A stretch of DNA of 45,695 nt from Thermomicrobiales bacterium (GCA_020853615.1 JADYYO010000027.1:1-45695), one strand, 5' to 3'; positions 8,562 through 16,673 are shown, counted from the stretch's first letter. Numbers and translations are program-made. Notes: generated by a model from the letters alone, not told the origin.

Positions 8562-8915
8562 CGTCACTCCTCCCGCCGTCCGCCCGCTCGCGGGGAGGCC
8601 GGCCATACGATCGGGTCGAGCTTTCTCGCCACTCCTCCTTCCGGATCGTCACCTCCTTGTTCGTCACCTCGGCAGAGACGCGAGTGAGCGCTGGCAACTC
8701 GGACGGCGCCGGGCGAGAGGGGCGATGAAAGATGGAGCGATGCGGTCCTGGATCGGGGAGATCGGCGCCCGGTGGTGGATCGCGACGCTGCGTACCGAGA
8801 GGCTGCAGTTTACTACGCGGTCGCGAGGCGCGGGCGATTGCCGCTACGCCGGAGGCGCCGAGGGTATCCTCCCGCAATCGCTATCGAATCGCCCCGTATG
8901 GAAGGAGATGTGCCG
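8562..8915. other. Divergent intergenic region, 354 bases
   Basis: This gap separates the minus-strand sugar operon from the plus-strand VOC gene. Open frames crossing it are Arg-rich and lack family features, so I regard them as noncoding. It should hold two divergent promoters. I could not recognise convincing -35/-10 pairs, an operator palindrome or a riboswitch. Confidence 0.4.
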
Positions 8916-9290
8916 ATGATGGAGATGAAGCTGGAGTTGATCCCGGTGCCGATCTCGGATGTCGACCGGGCCAAGACGTTCTACGTCGAGCAGATCGGCT
9001 TCAACGTCGACCACGACCACCAGGTCAACGAGCAGCTCCGCTTTGTGCAGCTCACGCCGCCCGGCTCGGCCTGCTCGATCGCCATCGGCGCCGGGCTGAC
9101 GGAGATGACGCCCGGCTCGCTGCGCGGGCTGCAGATGATTGCCGCCGACGTGCGGGCGCTGCGCGAGGAGCTGCGGCGGCGTGGCGCGCCCATCAGCGAG
9201 GTCGAATCGCTCCCCTGGGGCGACTTCGCCTACTTCAGCGACCCGGACGGCAACACCTGGAACCTGCAGCAGATCACCAACCGGGGCTGA
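8916..9290 (+). CDS. VOC family (glyoxalase/dioxygenase-like) protein
   Basis: This 124-residue protein fits one vicinal-oxygen-chelate domain. The opening KLELIPVPISDVDRAKTFY, the strand ADVRALREELRRRG and the ending FAYFSDPDGNTWNLQQI are typical of glyoxalase/bleomycin-resistance-like proteins. The longer frame from 8772 adds a basic, unlikely leader. ATG 8916 is placed 8-9 bases after AAGGAG and starts the domain correctly. Substrate and metal cannot be predicted. Two more VOC-fold genes follow within 1.5 kb. Confidence 0.85.
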   Translation: MMEMKLELIPVPISDVDRAKTFYVEQIGFNVDHDHQVNEQLRFVQLTPPGSACSIAIGAGLTEMTPGSLRGLQMIAADVRALREELRRRGAPISEVESLPWGDFAYFSDPDGNTWNLQQITNRG

Positions 9291-9296
9291 TGCCTC

Positions 9297-9575
9297 TCAG
9301 GCGGCGCGTGCGGCGAACAGCTCCCGCACCGCCGCCAGCATCTCCGCTGCCCAGGCGTCGCCCGCCTCGTGCGCCTGCACCCACCGCAGAAATGGCACGA
9401 GCTCGTCCGCGCTGACGAACTCGATGCCCAGCGCGTCTCCCTCGGCGTCGATGTCGACAGAGATCGTGTCAGTCAACGCGATCGTGCGCACGACCTTCCC
9501 CGGGTGGAGCGCGATATAGAGGGCATTGGCCTCGTCATCAAAGCGAAACTGCATGGCGCACACCCGGTTCTCCAT
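9297..9575 (-). CDS. DUF2283 family protein
   Basis: This small protein of 92 residues has the core FRFDDEANALYIAL then ISVDIDAEGDALGIEFV, the signature of DUF2283. That family is an uncharacterised small beta-rich fold often found near toxin-antitoxin or mobile genes. An Ala-rich helical tail (residues 60-92) extends it. The start may be ATG 9575 (GAAGG at good distance) or the ATG at 9554 that begins MQFRFDDE. It converges with the upstream VOC gene, the stops being 7 bases apart. Role unknown. Confidence 0.75.
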   Translation of the reverse strand: MENRVCAMQFRFDDEANALYIALHPGKVVRTIALTDTISVDIDAEGDALGIEFVSADELVPFLRWVQAHEAGDAWAAEMLAAVRELFAARAA

Positions 9576-9717
9576 TGTGGAACCTTCGGTCCGGCACGGG
9601 AAGGGTAACGATCACCGGCTGATCCGGTGATTGTCGATTTCTCCTCCCTCCGTTCGACCATACAGTGGAAACGGTCTGTCGATCGGGCACAGACCGCCGT
9701 GGAGAGAGGAATGCCAC

Positions 9718-10194
9718 ATGACACAACCCATTGCCCCGTGCCTCTGGTTCGACAACAACGCCGAGGAGGCCGTCGATTTCTACATCTCGGTCTTCAAGGA
9801 TTCCCGAGTTGACTACGTCGGTCACTTCACGCAAGAGGGCCCGGCCCCTGACGCCCCGGTGTTGTACATCGATTTCACGATCAACGGGCAGCCCTTCCAG
9901 GCCATCAATGGCGGCCCGCTCTTCACCTTCAGCGAGGCGATCTCCTTCTCCATCACCTGCGCCGATCAGCAGGAGGTCGACTACTACTGGGACCGCTTGA
10001 CGGCGGATGGGGGAGAGCCGGGCTCGTGCGGCTGGCTGAAGGACAAGTACGGCGTCTCGTGGCAGGTGACACCGCAAAGGTTCTATGAGCTGCTGCAAAG
10101 CGACGATCAGGAGCGGGCGGGCCAGACGGTGCGCAAGATGCTCACGATGGGCAAGCTCGACATCGCCGAGCTGGAAGCCGCCTACAACGCATAG
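9718..10194 (+). CDS. PhnB-like VOC protein (3-demethylubiquinone methyltransferase-like domain)
   Basis: The 158 residues show the features of the PhnB/3-dmu-9_3-mt family: PCLWFDNNAEEAVDFYISVF at the N-terminus, then INGQPFQAINGGPLFTFSEA, then CGWLKDKYGVSWQVTP. ATG 9718 follows GAGGAA; the frame upstream of it is not protein-like. Despite the family name, catalytic methyltransfer is not established for such proteins. It is followed 44 bases later by a related gene, probably co-transcribed. Confidence 0.9.
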   Translation: MTQPIAPCLWFDNNAEEAVDFYISVFKDSRVDYVGHFTQEGPAPDAPVLYIDFTINGQPFQAINGGPLFTFSEAISFSITCADQQEVDYYWDRLTADGGEPGSCGWLKDKYGVSWQVTPQRFYELLQSDDQERAGQTVRKMLTMGKLDIAELEAAYNA

Positions 10195-10238
10195 CTGTCC
10201 CGATGTCCCGACTGGCGCAAAACCCGGAGGAGATACCC

Positions 10239-10676
10239 ATGACGTATACCAGCACCTATCTCAACTTCACTGGCAACGCCGAGGAGGCGTTCAATTTCTA
10301 CAAGTCGGTCTTCGGCACCGAGTTCCAGGGCGGCATCATGCGGCACGGCGACGTGCCGCTGCCCGAGGGGATGCCGCCGCTCAGCGACGAGGTGAAGCGA
10401 CAGGTCATGAACGTGGCGCTGCCCTTGCCGGGCGGCCATCTGCTGATGGCCTCCGACATCCCGCCCGAGATGGGTATGACCATCACACCGGGGAACGCCA
10501 TCTCCCTCGGCATGCACCCTGATAGCCGCGCCGAAGCTGACCGCCTCTTCGCCGCCCTCAGCGAGGGCGGCACCGTGCAGGATGCGCTGCAGGAGATGTT
10601 CTGGGGCGGCTACTACGGCGCGCTCACGGACAGGTTCGGCATCCAGTGGCTCATCGAAACGGCGAGCAAGGAGTAG
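10239..10676 (+). CDS. PhnB-like VOC family protein
   Basis: The 145 residues belong to the same broad fold as the preceding gene but to a different subgroup: TSTYLNFTGNAEEAFNFYKS at the start, a central ALPLPGGHLLMASDIP, and the ending YYGALTDRFGIQWLIE. ATG 10239 has a strong GGAGGAGA site, which rejects the 12-residue upstream extension. It is the second gene of a likely two-gene unit that ends at the strong stem-loop at 10717. Function beyond the VOC fold is unknown. Confidence 0.9.
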   Translation: MTYTSTYLNFTGNAEEAFNFYKSVFGTEFQGGIMRHGDVPLPEGMPPLSDEVKRQVMNVALPLPGGHLLMASDIPPEMGMTITPGNAISLGMHPDSRAEADRLFAALSEGGTVQDALQEMFWGGYYGALTDRFGIQWLIETASKE

Positions 10677-10716
10677 CGCGAGGGATTCAAACCCTCGGTC
10701 AGCGGTGAGAAAACCT

Positions 10717-10748
10717 GGACCGGCGGGTGGAAATCCACCCGCCGGTCC
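10717..10748 (+). terminator. Stem-loop after the VOC gene pair
   Basis: A perfect 14-bp stem (GGACCGGCGGGTGG with CCACCCGCCGGTCC) closes on an AAAT loop 40 bases after the stop codon. There is no T-run after it, so it is either a factor-independent terminator lacking a U tract or an mRNA-end hairpin. Confidence 0.6.
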
Positions 10749-10816
10749 ATCGGCGATCTTACGGAAGATTCATCACGTCGTCCCACCATCCTCTGAGTGG
10801 ATGGGATCTCGGAGGT

Positions 10817-11188
10817 TCATGATTGCCGCGCCGCCGAAGATTGACGAGAGTAGCCCGAAGAGTCATCTGAGCCGGCATCAGTTGCACCTTCCAGCAGATC
10901 GAGGAACTGGCGAGGGGAGCGTATGCGGACGCCCTGGTAGCCGCCAAGGCGTAACAAGTTTTTGTCTCCGGTTACCAGATAATCAACCTCTGCACCAACG
11001 GCGGCGGCAAGAACGAGATCGTCTTTCGGGGTGTGTATGGGTCGCTTGCGGAAGTAGGGATCCTCGAACGTCGCGAGGACCTCTGCCAAGACATGAGCCG
11101 AGATCACGAGTGCAAAGCTCTCTGCTTTCCAGAGTCGAAGCAAGCGGCTCGGCGCCCTCCTCGACGAATCGGTCGACACCCGGGACAT
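10817..11188 (-). pseudogene. Remnant of a PIN-domain toxin
   Basis: The C-terminal half is clear PIN-family RNase toxin sequence: SRLLRLWKAESFALVISAHV, then DDLVLAAAVGAEVDYLVTGD and GVRIRSPRQFLDLLEG. The expected start with the catalytic DTN aspartate is missing; the matching place reads IRVATMSRVSTDSS. About 40 residues normally found between the 'FEDPYFRKR' and 'TPKDDLVLA' parts are also absent. With an acidic residue and the middle lost, nuclease activity is unlikely. No antitoxin gene is adjacent. It opens the decayed zone that continues to 12.8 kb. Confidence 0.6.
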
Positions 11189-11219
11189 CGTCGCCACGCG
11201 GATCGACCTGGCGCGCCGG

Positions 11220-11715
11220 AGCTCCTCATCATCTTTGCCGCGCTGCTGCTGGTCGGGCTCATCGTCTGGGCCATCGCGCCGTACATGCCGCGGAAGACGC
11301 AAGCCGACGCGGGCGCGGCGGCGCAATGACGGGCCTTTCAACGCTACCTTGGGCGATCGAGCAGTGCGCGGAGTTGCCGAAGGCCCAGGAGCTCTTCGAT
11401 CGCTACCTCCCCTACGCGATCGCCTTCGGCATCGAGCAATCGTGGGTGCGCGCCTTCGCCCGCGCCGGGGCACCCTCCCCCGCCCGGTATTGACCGGTCA
11501 ACACGAGCCAGCTGCCGCGAGCGGGCAGCAGGATGCTCGGCGCTCCTGGGGGGCTGGGCAGTGCCGGCGGCGTGCCGTCCCTGCGCTCCGGCCTGCAGGG
11601 GGCGAGCGATGCCTTGGCGAACTCTCTGCAGAAGACATCGAACTCCCTCTTCGCCACGTTCAATGCCGCTAGCGAGTCGTTCTCCCTCGAGCCGCCGAGC
11701 AAGAGCGCTCCGCGC
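11220..11715 (+). pseudogene. Decayed DUF2207 membrane protein
   Basis: Pieces of one protein appear in two frames. A membrane helix plus loop (ELLIIFAALLLVGLIVWAIA, then PYMPRKTQADAG) runs into a TGA at 11327 and continues as RAFQRYLG in the same frame. The next block (IEQCAELPKAQELFDRYLPY, then AIAFGIEQSWVRAFA) lies one frame over, meets a TGA at 11491, and continues in frame with a Gly/Ser-rich tail. These blocks in this order match the C-terminal part of DUF2207 proteins. The TGA at 11327 sits where the family has Trp. Two stops, one frameshift and no N-terminal half mean the gene is dead unless the assembly is wrong. Confidence 0.6.
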
Positions 11716-12250
11716 AACGGCGCGTTCGCCGCCGCGCTCGTCTTCGGGCTGGCGACGATCCACCTCTTTACGGAAGAGTTTCGCCCCGTGCCGTTCGGGA
11801 CTGCCCCACACTCCCCGGGGGCGCATCCCCTTCGCCGGTGAAGCCGGGCTGGCGCTGCTGGTCGTGGCCGGGCGCACCACGCGCGAGCCGCACGGTCGCA
11901 TCGCGGATGGCGGTGATCGGCTTCGGGCTGGTCATCGCCGCGCTGCCCAAGAGTTGTGGGGCATCCCCCTCCTGGCGGAGTGGTCGCTGCTCGCCGTCCT
12001 TGCCCTCGCCGCCGTCAAGGCCTTTCTCTACGACCTCGCCTCGCTCGATGCGATCTACCGCGTCATGGCGTTCGTCGTGTTGGGGGTGCTGCTCCTGCTC
12101 AGCGCCTACGCCTATCGCCGGTTCGACACGGGCCGCGATCAGCGGGCGCCCCTGGCGGATAGCGCCGGGGAAGAGATGCCGAGCGCGCCGTGGCGAGGCG
12201 GCCAGCGAGGTGACGGTGGAAGTTCTCGACGAGTCCGATCTGCGCGGCTG
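11716..12250 (+). pseudogene. Decayed DUF2339-like multi-pass membrane protein, C-terminal part
   Basis: The best piece (about 11970-12130) reads SLLAVLALAAVKAFLYDLAS, then LDAIYRVMAFVVLGVLLLLS and AYAYRRF. This is the helix pair with 'FLYDL..LD..YR' that closes DUF2339 membrane proteins. Upstream, shorter hydrophobic pieces appear in other frames (AGLALLVVAGRTT; SRMAVIGFGLVIAALPK; NGAFAAALVFGLATIHL). No single frame runs through, and the large N-terminal part of a DUF2339 protein is absent. It directly follows the DUF2207 remnant. Family call moderate; decay is clear. Confidence 0.5.
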
Positions 12251-12339
12251 AATGTGGAGGCACGATCTGCCATGGCAGCGACCGATTGGGAACGAGCGCG
12301 ACCGGGGATGCCCGATGACGATCGAGCGCAGCAATTCCC

Positions 12340-12830
12340 GTGGCCCCTAGCGGGGTTGGACGTCGCGCCGCGGTGGCGATCGACGCCCTCGTCTTCCTTC
12401 CGCTCCTCGCCCTGCTCTATGCCCGCTTCGGGACGGAGACCACGGAGGTCTGGACCTCGAACACCGGCCGCGCGTACATCGAGCACACGTATCGCCTGGA
12501 AGGGGAGCCTGTCCTCGCCTTCCTGGGCGCCTGGCTCGTCTATTACCTGCTGATGGAGGTGCGATTTGGCGCAACCCTAGGCAAGATGGCCACAAGACTA
12601 CGGGTGGTCATGGCCGACGGATCACCCATCACTCTCCAGGCAGCGCTCGTGCGCACCGTCCTGCGGATCGTGGATGGGCTCCTCTTCTACCTGGTCGGCG
12701 CGGTCTTCGCCTGGAACTCGCCGCTTCGCAACGACTGGGCGACCGGGTGGCACAGACGCTGGTGCTCCACCCGCTTCCCCCGACAGTTGACGATCCCCTC
12801 CCGAAGTACGGGACGGGGACCGTCTCCTGA
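12340..12830 (+). pseudogene. RDD-family membrane protein with C-terminal frameshift
   Basis: This is a small RDD-domain membrane protein: GRRAAVAIDALVFLPLLALL, a second helix with AFLGAWLVYYLLMEVRFGAT, then LGKMATRLRVVMADGSPITL and VRTVLRIVDGLLFYLVGAVF. After SPLRN the frame changes. The expected family end, LGDRVAQTLVLHPLPP, is found one frame over and stops at 12828. So a one-base change near 12735 breaks the gene; the unbroken frame instead runs on as Arg-rich nonsense to 13410. The start is taken at GTG 12340 because an in-frame TGA lies just upstream. It is either a pseudogene or a sequencing slip. Confidence 0.7.
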
Positions 12831-12855
12831 GAGGTCGCGCGGGAGCGCGTTCCGT

Positions 12856-13383
12856 TTACGGGGCCGGGGTGCCAGCCGCCGGCGTGCCGGCGTTCGCCGG
12901 CCGGATCCCGAGGTTCACGATCCAGGCCGAAGCCTCCTCCGTGCCGTCGTTCCGGACATCACCGGCGATCGCTGGCGGGAAGAGGGCGGAATCCCCGTTC
13001 TTCAGGGTGAAGGGCGTATTCGCCTCCACGCTCTCCGTGGTGGTCGGAGACGGCGTGCCGCGCTCGGCCAGCCGCGCGATCGTCATCGGGGCCTCGACCT
13101 GGAAGGTCAGCGCCCCGGTGGCCACGTAGACGAGGACCGCCGACTGATCCTGCGGATTGAAGGGGAGGCTCGCCCCCGGCGCGAGGGTAATGCGCCCGAG
13201 ATTGAGGATGGCCGTGCCCGGGGCCAGCACCTCGAGCGAGCCAGACGCCATCGTCCGGACCTTGACCGCTTCTCCGGCCGCCGGCGTGGCATCCTGTGCC
13301 CCGGCCCGCATCTGGGCGCCAATCATCGTCATCGGGACCATGGCCAACGCGACGAGCAACACCACGAAACCCCGCAAGCGCAT
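12856..13383 (-). CDS. Exported cupin-like protein
   Basis: The 175-residue product has a signal peptide (MRLRGFVVLLVALAMVPMTM; cleavage near AGA-QDA) and an Ala/Thr/Pro-type linker. A single beta-barrel domain follows with cupin-like blocks: GRITLAPGASLPFNPQDQSA and VLVYVATGALTFQVEAP. The usual cupin histidines are not obvious, so metal-dependent catalysis is doubtful and a binding role is possible. ATG 13383 follows AAAGGAG; the upstream 25-residue extension is rejected. It converges with the RDD remnant. Confidence 0.7.
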   Translation of the reverse strand: MRLRGFVVLLVALAMVPMTMIGAQMRAGAQDATPAAGEAVKVRTMASGSLEVLAPGTAILNLGRITLAPGASLPFNPQDQSAVLVYVATGALTFQVEAPMTIARLAERGTPSPTTTESVEANTPFTLKNGDSALFPPAIAGDVRNDGTEEASAWIVNLGIRPANAGTPAAGTPAP

Positions 13384-13486
13384 GTTCGACTCCTTTCTCT
13401 CCTGCGATGAGCCAGATTCTGCCCGGAGCAAGATCGATGCCGGGAGATCATCGCACACTGAGAAAAGGGGCGGGGCATTCGGGTGA

Positions 13487-13900
13487 TCAGCGTCGTCGCC
13501 GGCCGTGAAAGCGGGCCTCGCTCTCCCGCGGCGACGCCCCGCGCTCCATCGCCGCTACCAGGCTCGCCCAGACCGCGTCGACCGCCGCCGGCCCCAGGGT
13601 GTCGTCCAGCGCGTGGACCTCGCGGCGCCCGTCCCGGACGTAGTGCATATGGTGCGACCGGTAGACCCGCTCCTCATCCCCGGCAACGAGGTACATCTCC
13701 ACCACGTAGGCCGGCCCCAGGTGATCGCAGCGGACCACCTCGATGTCGCGGAAGCGCGGGGACCAGGGCTCCCGCCCCGCGCCACCGTGCAGAAAACACT
13801 CGCTCGCCCGGGCATGGCCGGGCATCGTCGGCGCGAGCGGGCCGCCGGGGCTAGCGATCCGCGCCGGCATCGGTTCTGGGGGAATCATCGCGTGTGACAT
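13487..13900 (-). CDS. Hypothetical cytoplasmic protein
   Basis: The 137-residue protein is not recognised. Its central part reads EVVRCDHLGPAYVVEMYLVA then GDEERVYRSHHMHYVRDGRR, a plausible alpha/beta fold with several His residues. It has no signal peptide or membrane helix. The open frame extends to 14140, but that extension crosses the CRISPR-like repeats and is not protein-like. ATG 13900 (MSHAMIPPEP) with a weak GGCGAG upstream is the best start, and MIPPEP is an alternative. Confidence 0.5.
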   Translation of the reverse strand: MSHAMIPPEPMPARIASPGGPLAPTMPGHARASECFLHGGAGREPWSPRFRDIEVVRCDHLGPAYVVEMYLVAGDEERVYRSHHMHYVRDGRREVHALDDTLGPAAVDAVWASLVAAMERGASPRESEARFHGRRRR

Positions 13901-13986
13901 CGCTCGCCATCGTCTCGCGGTTCGAGGTGGCCCGCAACGGCCGGCAGCATCGATAGCGCAATCATCGTGCCGCCTGGCCGAGGAGG

Positions 13987-14136
13987 GAACTCCCCACGCG
14001 CGAGGGGCGGCGGTGACCCGATCAAGCGCGCCGAGCTGGGCGGCTTCGAACCCCCCACGCGCGAGGGGCGGCGGTCGCGGTGACGGTCGCCGCGCCGCCG
14101 GCTGGCCGAACCCCCCCACGCGCGAGGGGCGGCGCT
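13987..14136. CRISPR. Short CRISPR-like array, three repeats, type I-E-like repeat
   Basis: The core CCCCACGCGCGAGGGGCGGC occurs three times with exactly 61 bases between copies (the A of ACGCGCGA is at 13996, 14057 and 14118). The conserved unit is about 28 bases: GAAC, a C-rich arm, ACGCGCGA, GGGG, CGGCGGT. This leaves two unrelated spacers of 32-33 bases (14015-14047 and 14076-14107). Repeat length, period, GC-rich stem and the GAAC edge fit type I-E repeats. The third copy is degenerate at its last bases, as terminal repeats often are. No cas genes or AT-rich leader are seen, so it is an orphan or a decayed array. Confidence 0.6.
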
Positions 14137-14152
14137 CCACGCACCGCCCCTC
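14124..14152 (-). terminator. Stem-loop downstream of the cysteine-rich protein gene
   Basis: GAGGGGCGG and CCGCCCCTC form a perfect 9-bp stem around an 11-base loop, about 30 bases after the stop codon of the minus-strand gene ending at 14181. One arm is shared with the last CRISPR-like repeat. There is no U-run. Confidence 0.4.
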
Positions 14153-14180
14153 TCATCGACGGGAAGACGAGAGCAAACGA

Positions 14181-14624
14181 CTACTCGTCCGGGGGCGCCG
14201 GCATGCAGGTCCCCTTGACGAACGGGTTGTTCGGGTCGTTCTGGCTGCAGACGAACTCCCGCCGCCCCGCCTGGCCAACGCAGCAGAAGGGCGCGAGGGA
14301 GTTCCCCTCGTCGTCGACGCCGCCGCAGGTCGCGCCCTTGCCGCCGCAGCATTCGGTGTCGGAGTTGCTGGCATTCTGCGGGACATCGCAGATCAGCCCC
14401 TGCTTGCCGCAACACTGCTTGTCGCTGCGACACGACTTGCCCGACTTGAGGCAGCGCCCCTTCCCCTTCTTCTTGCTCTTCTTGCGCCGCGCCGCGCCCT
14501 CTTCCTGGAGAAGAAGCCCTGCGCTGCCGCCGAGCACGGCCGCGCCGAGGAGGGCCATCACCCCGCGACGATTGTGCGCGCGGGCGAGGGACGAGGCGAT
14601 CTGATCGAAATGCTGGGTGTCCAT
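14181..14624 (-). CDS. TAT-exported cysteine-rich small protein
   Basis: The 147-residue product starts MDTQHFDQIASSLARAHNRR. The following GVMALLGAAVLGGSAGLLL makes a twin-arginine-like signal (HNRRGVMALL). A very basic stretch (ARRKKSKKKGKGR) comes next. The mature part holds about 12 Cys in a knot-like spacing (CLKSGKSCRSDKQCC, CDVPQN, TECCGGKGATC, FCCVGQ, FVCSQN, GTC), suggesting a disulfide-rich secreted domain. Thermomicrobia carry many such proteins of unknown function. The ATG at 14624 follows GGGAG. Its role (adhesion, binding or toxin-like) cannot be told from sequence. Confidence 0.75.
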   Translation of the reverse strand: MDTQHFDQIASSLARAHNRRGVMALLGAAVLGGSAGLLLQEEGAARRKKSKKKGKGRCLKSGKSCRSDKQCCGKQGLICDVPQNASNSDTECCGGKGATCGGVDDEGNSLAPFCCVGQAGRREFVCSQNDPNNPFVKGTCMPAPPDE

Positions 14625-15017
14625 TGTCGTCTCCCTTCTGGATCTATCGCCGGCCGGGCCTTCCGGCCGATGCATCCAGTCTGGGAGTCGCGATCGCTGG
14701 CGCCTGCCTTCCTGGGAACAGCGTGCGTGTCAAATCGGGAACAAGTCTCCGGGATTTGCCACCGGAGCAAGCAGCCAGGCGATCTCACCCCAGAAGTGCG
14801 GTCCGGCCGAAATCCGTCGAATGCTTCCGTATCTTCTAATGTGACTTGTTGTCAAATAGATACATAATGACGATCTGGAATCAATCCTTCTCTTCTTGAA
14901 AACCGATTCTCGTTGTGAGGCGTAGATCCCCCCGAAGACGCCCCACAACCCCCGCAAACGATCGCGCCGGCCGCTGACCGCGGCTTGGGGAACCGGCGCG
15001 CGCCGGGAGGGGAACAG
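14625..15017. other. Divergent intergenic region with AT-rich core
   Basis: This 393-base gap lies between the cysteine-rich protein gene (minus) and the L,D-transpeptidase gene (plus). The section 14835-14930 is clearly lower in GC than anything around it and is a likely promoter zone. No coding frame in it looks real. One candidate promoter is listed separately. Confidence 0.5.
14826..14855 (-). promoter_or_regulatory. Candidate sigma70-type promoter
   Basis: On the minus strand a perfect TTGACA (14855-14850) is followed after 18 bases by TACGGA (14831-14826), a weak -10. It lies in the AT-rich core about 200 bases upstream of the cysteine-rich protein start, implying a long leader. Tentative. 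Confidence 0.25.
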
Positions 15018-15755
15018 ATGGGGAAGGGGATGCATGGAGTCGGCAGCGCCCGCCGCATCGGCGGTGTGATCATCGCGCTCGTCGCCGTCGCCATGGCCGT
15101 CGTCTTTGGCGCACCGGCGGGGACGCGGGCCGGCGGCGCGGCCACCGTCGCCGTCTCGCAGCTCAACCTGCGGGCCGAGCCGGGGATCTGGGCGCCGGTG
15201 GTCGGCACGCTCTGGCAGGGGGAGGACGTGGCGCTGCTGGCCGGCCCGACCCCCGATGACTGGTATCAGGTGCAGACCGCCGACCAGACCGGCTGGGCCT
15301 TTGGCGATCTCCTCGCGCTCGATGGCGCCGGCGGCGACCCTGGCGCGGGAGGCATGGCCGGGGCCGCTGGCGCGGAGCACTGGGTCGATGTCAACCGGAC
15401 GACGCAGACGGTGACGCTCTATGAGGGGGACACGCCGCTGGTGTCGTTCTGGGCGGCGATGGGGAGCGATGCGTCGGATGACGGCTTCTTCGCCACCGCC
15501 ATCGGCACGTACTCCGTCTATGAGAAGTACAGGGGCCTGAGCTGGACCGATTGGGGGGGCGCCTGGATCGACGACTGGGTCGGCTTCGACCCGAACCGTC
15601 TCAACGGCTTCCACTCTTACTCGATGGACAACACCGGCCAGGTCCTCCCGGACGGGGCCGGCCCGACGGGCGGCTGTGTGGCGCTGGACCCGGCGGCGGC
15701 GGACCAACTCTTCGCCTTCGTCTCGGTCGGCACCCGGGTCGAGGTGCACCGCTAG
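15018..15755 (+). CDS. Exported SH3-domain L,D-transpeptidase (YkuD)
   Basis: This cell-envelope enzyme would cross-link or remodel peptidoglycan outside the membrane. Of 245 residues, 1-40 form a signal peptide (ARRIGGVIIALVAVAMAVVF). Residues 43-103 are a bacterial SH3 domain (VAVSQLNLRAEPGIWAPVVG, WYQVQTADQTGWAFGDLL). Residues 120-245 are the YkuD domain, starting HWVDVNRTTQTVTLYEGD. The catalytic His199 (NGFHSYS) and Cys220 (GPTGGCVALDP) are present. The start at ATG 15018 follows a strong GGGAGGGG site. The SH3 domain probably binds the wall. Confidence 0.9.
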   Translation: MGKGMHGVGSARRIGGVIIALVAVAMAVVFGAPAGTRAGGAATVAVSQLNLRAEPGIWAPVVGTLWQGEDVALLAGPTPDDWYQVQTADQTGWAFGDLLALDGAGGDPGAGGMAGAAGAEHWVDVNRTTQTVTLYEGDTPLVSFWAAMGSDASDDGFFATAIGTYSVYEKYRGLSWTDWGGAWIDDWVGFDPNRLNGFHSYSMDNTGQVLPDGAGPTGGCVALDPAAADQLFAFVSVGTRVEVHR

Positions 15756-15769
15756 AGCAGCACATCACC

Positions 15770-15855
15770 ATCGTGTGAGGAACGAAGCATCTCGGTCCGC
15801 TGGACACGCGGCTCCCAGGGGCCGAGGTCCTTCGCTCCGCTCAGGTCGACACGTC
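15770..15855. repeat. Palindromic element, GTGTCATCCTGAG family, copy 3
   Basis: The left arm reads CGTGTGAGGAACGAAGCATC then TCGG; the right arm reads CCGAGGTCCTTCGCTCCGCT then CAGGTCGACACG. It is a more diverged copy in the reverse orientation to copy 1, placed just after the L,D-transpeptidase stop codon. Confidence 0.7.
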
Positions 15856-16001
15856 GGGGAGACGGCTCTCGAAAACCCTGTACCAGGTACGGGTGTGCGA
15901 TCCGAGTCAGCACGCCATGATGCACATGTAGCTGCTGCCACGCTCGATTCGCCGGATGCATCGAGCCCGTGGCAGCAGATCGCCGCGCAGGGAGGCGCAT
16001 C

Positions 16002-16504
16002 ATGGCCAGTTCGTCACCCGGTTCCCCCTTTACCTGGAGCGATCTCGAACAGTGGGCAGCGGTTGGGCTGATCCGCCCCGATCAGCTCGATACGATCCAC
16101 GCCCGCCTTTCGGCGCCGTCAATGCCGGCAGGGGGACTGGCGCCCTGCTGCGCTGGCGCGGCTATCCCCTCGGGGGGAACCCGCTGATCTTCGTCGGCAC
16201 CGGGGTGACGCGGCTGGCAATCTACACCACCCTGCGCATCCTGAACCTCTGGCCCGCATCGACGGACGCGCGGATCTGCCACGCCTTCTACGAGCGAATC
16301 GACACCGCCTGGCTCATCCTCGAGATCGGCAGCGGGCTCATCGCGCTGGCTGTCGCCTACCGCACCCGCTTCCCGCTCCTCACCCTCCTGATCGGGTTCT
16401 GGGGCTGGTATCTCTCGCTCCCGCCCCACGATCGGGGTCCGGGGGAGGGAGAGGCTGAGCGCGTCATCGCGTGTTGGCAGTTCCAGCACAGGGGGCACCA
16501 GTGA
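16002..16504 (+). pseudogene. Broken DUF2157-like membrane protein gene
   Basis: ATG 16002, after GGGAGG, opens MASSSPGSPFTWSDLEQWAA then VGLIRPDQL, the kind of N-terminal helix that begins DUF2157-type membrane proteins. That frame stops at about 16187. In another frame the sequence continues with hydrophobic segments (IDTAWLILEIGSGLIALAVA, then YRTRFPLLTLLIGFWGWYLS), again like the family. The whole is far shorter than a full DUF2157 protein, so both a frameshift and a large internal loss are needed. It is the third decayed membrane-protein gene within 5 kb. Family call moderate. Confidence 0.45.
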
Positions 16505-16673
16505 GTGGTTGATGCGAGTGGCGATGGCCGAGAGTCTACCCGAGGGCCGGAAATCCCGTTCCGGGTACGGACGCGCGACCGCCACGTTTGGCGACAGAAT
16601 GGGCGCAGTCACTTGTTGATGGCGTGCCTCACGGCCCAGCGACGGCATACCATCGATCCCGAGATCGGCGCGG

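Noticed and set aside
8562-8915. Riboswitch or operator ahead of the sugar operon
   Set aside because: I found no conserved riboswitch core or strong palindrome by eye; nothing could be supported.
13485-14180. Protein extension across the CRISPR-like repeats (Pro/Arg-rich 'PPLARGGF' type)
   Set aside because: Such peptides are typical false translations of type I-E arrays; the real gene starts at 13900.
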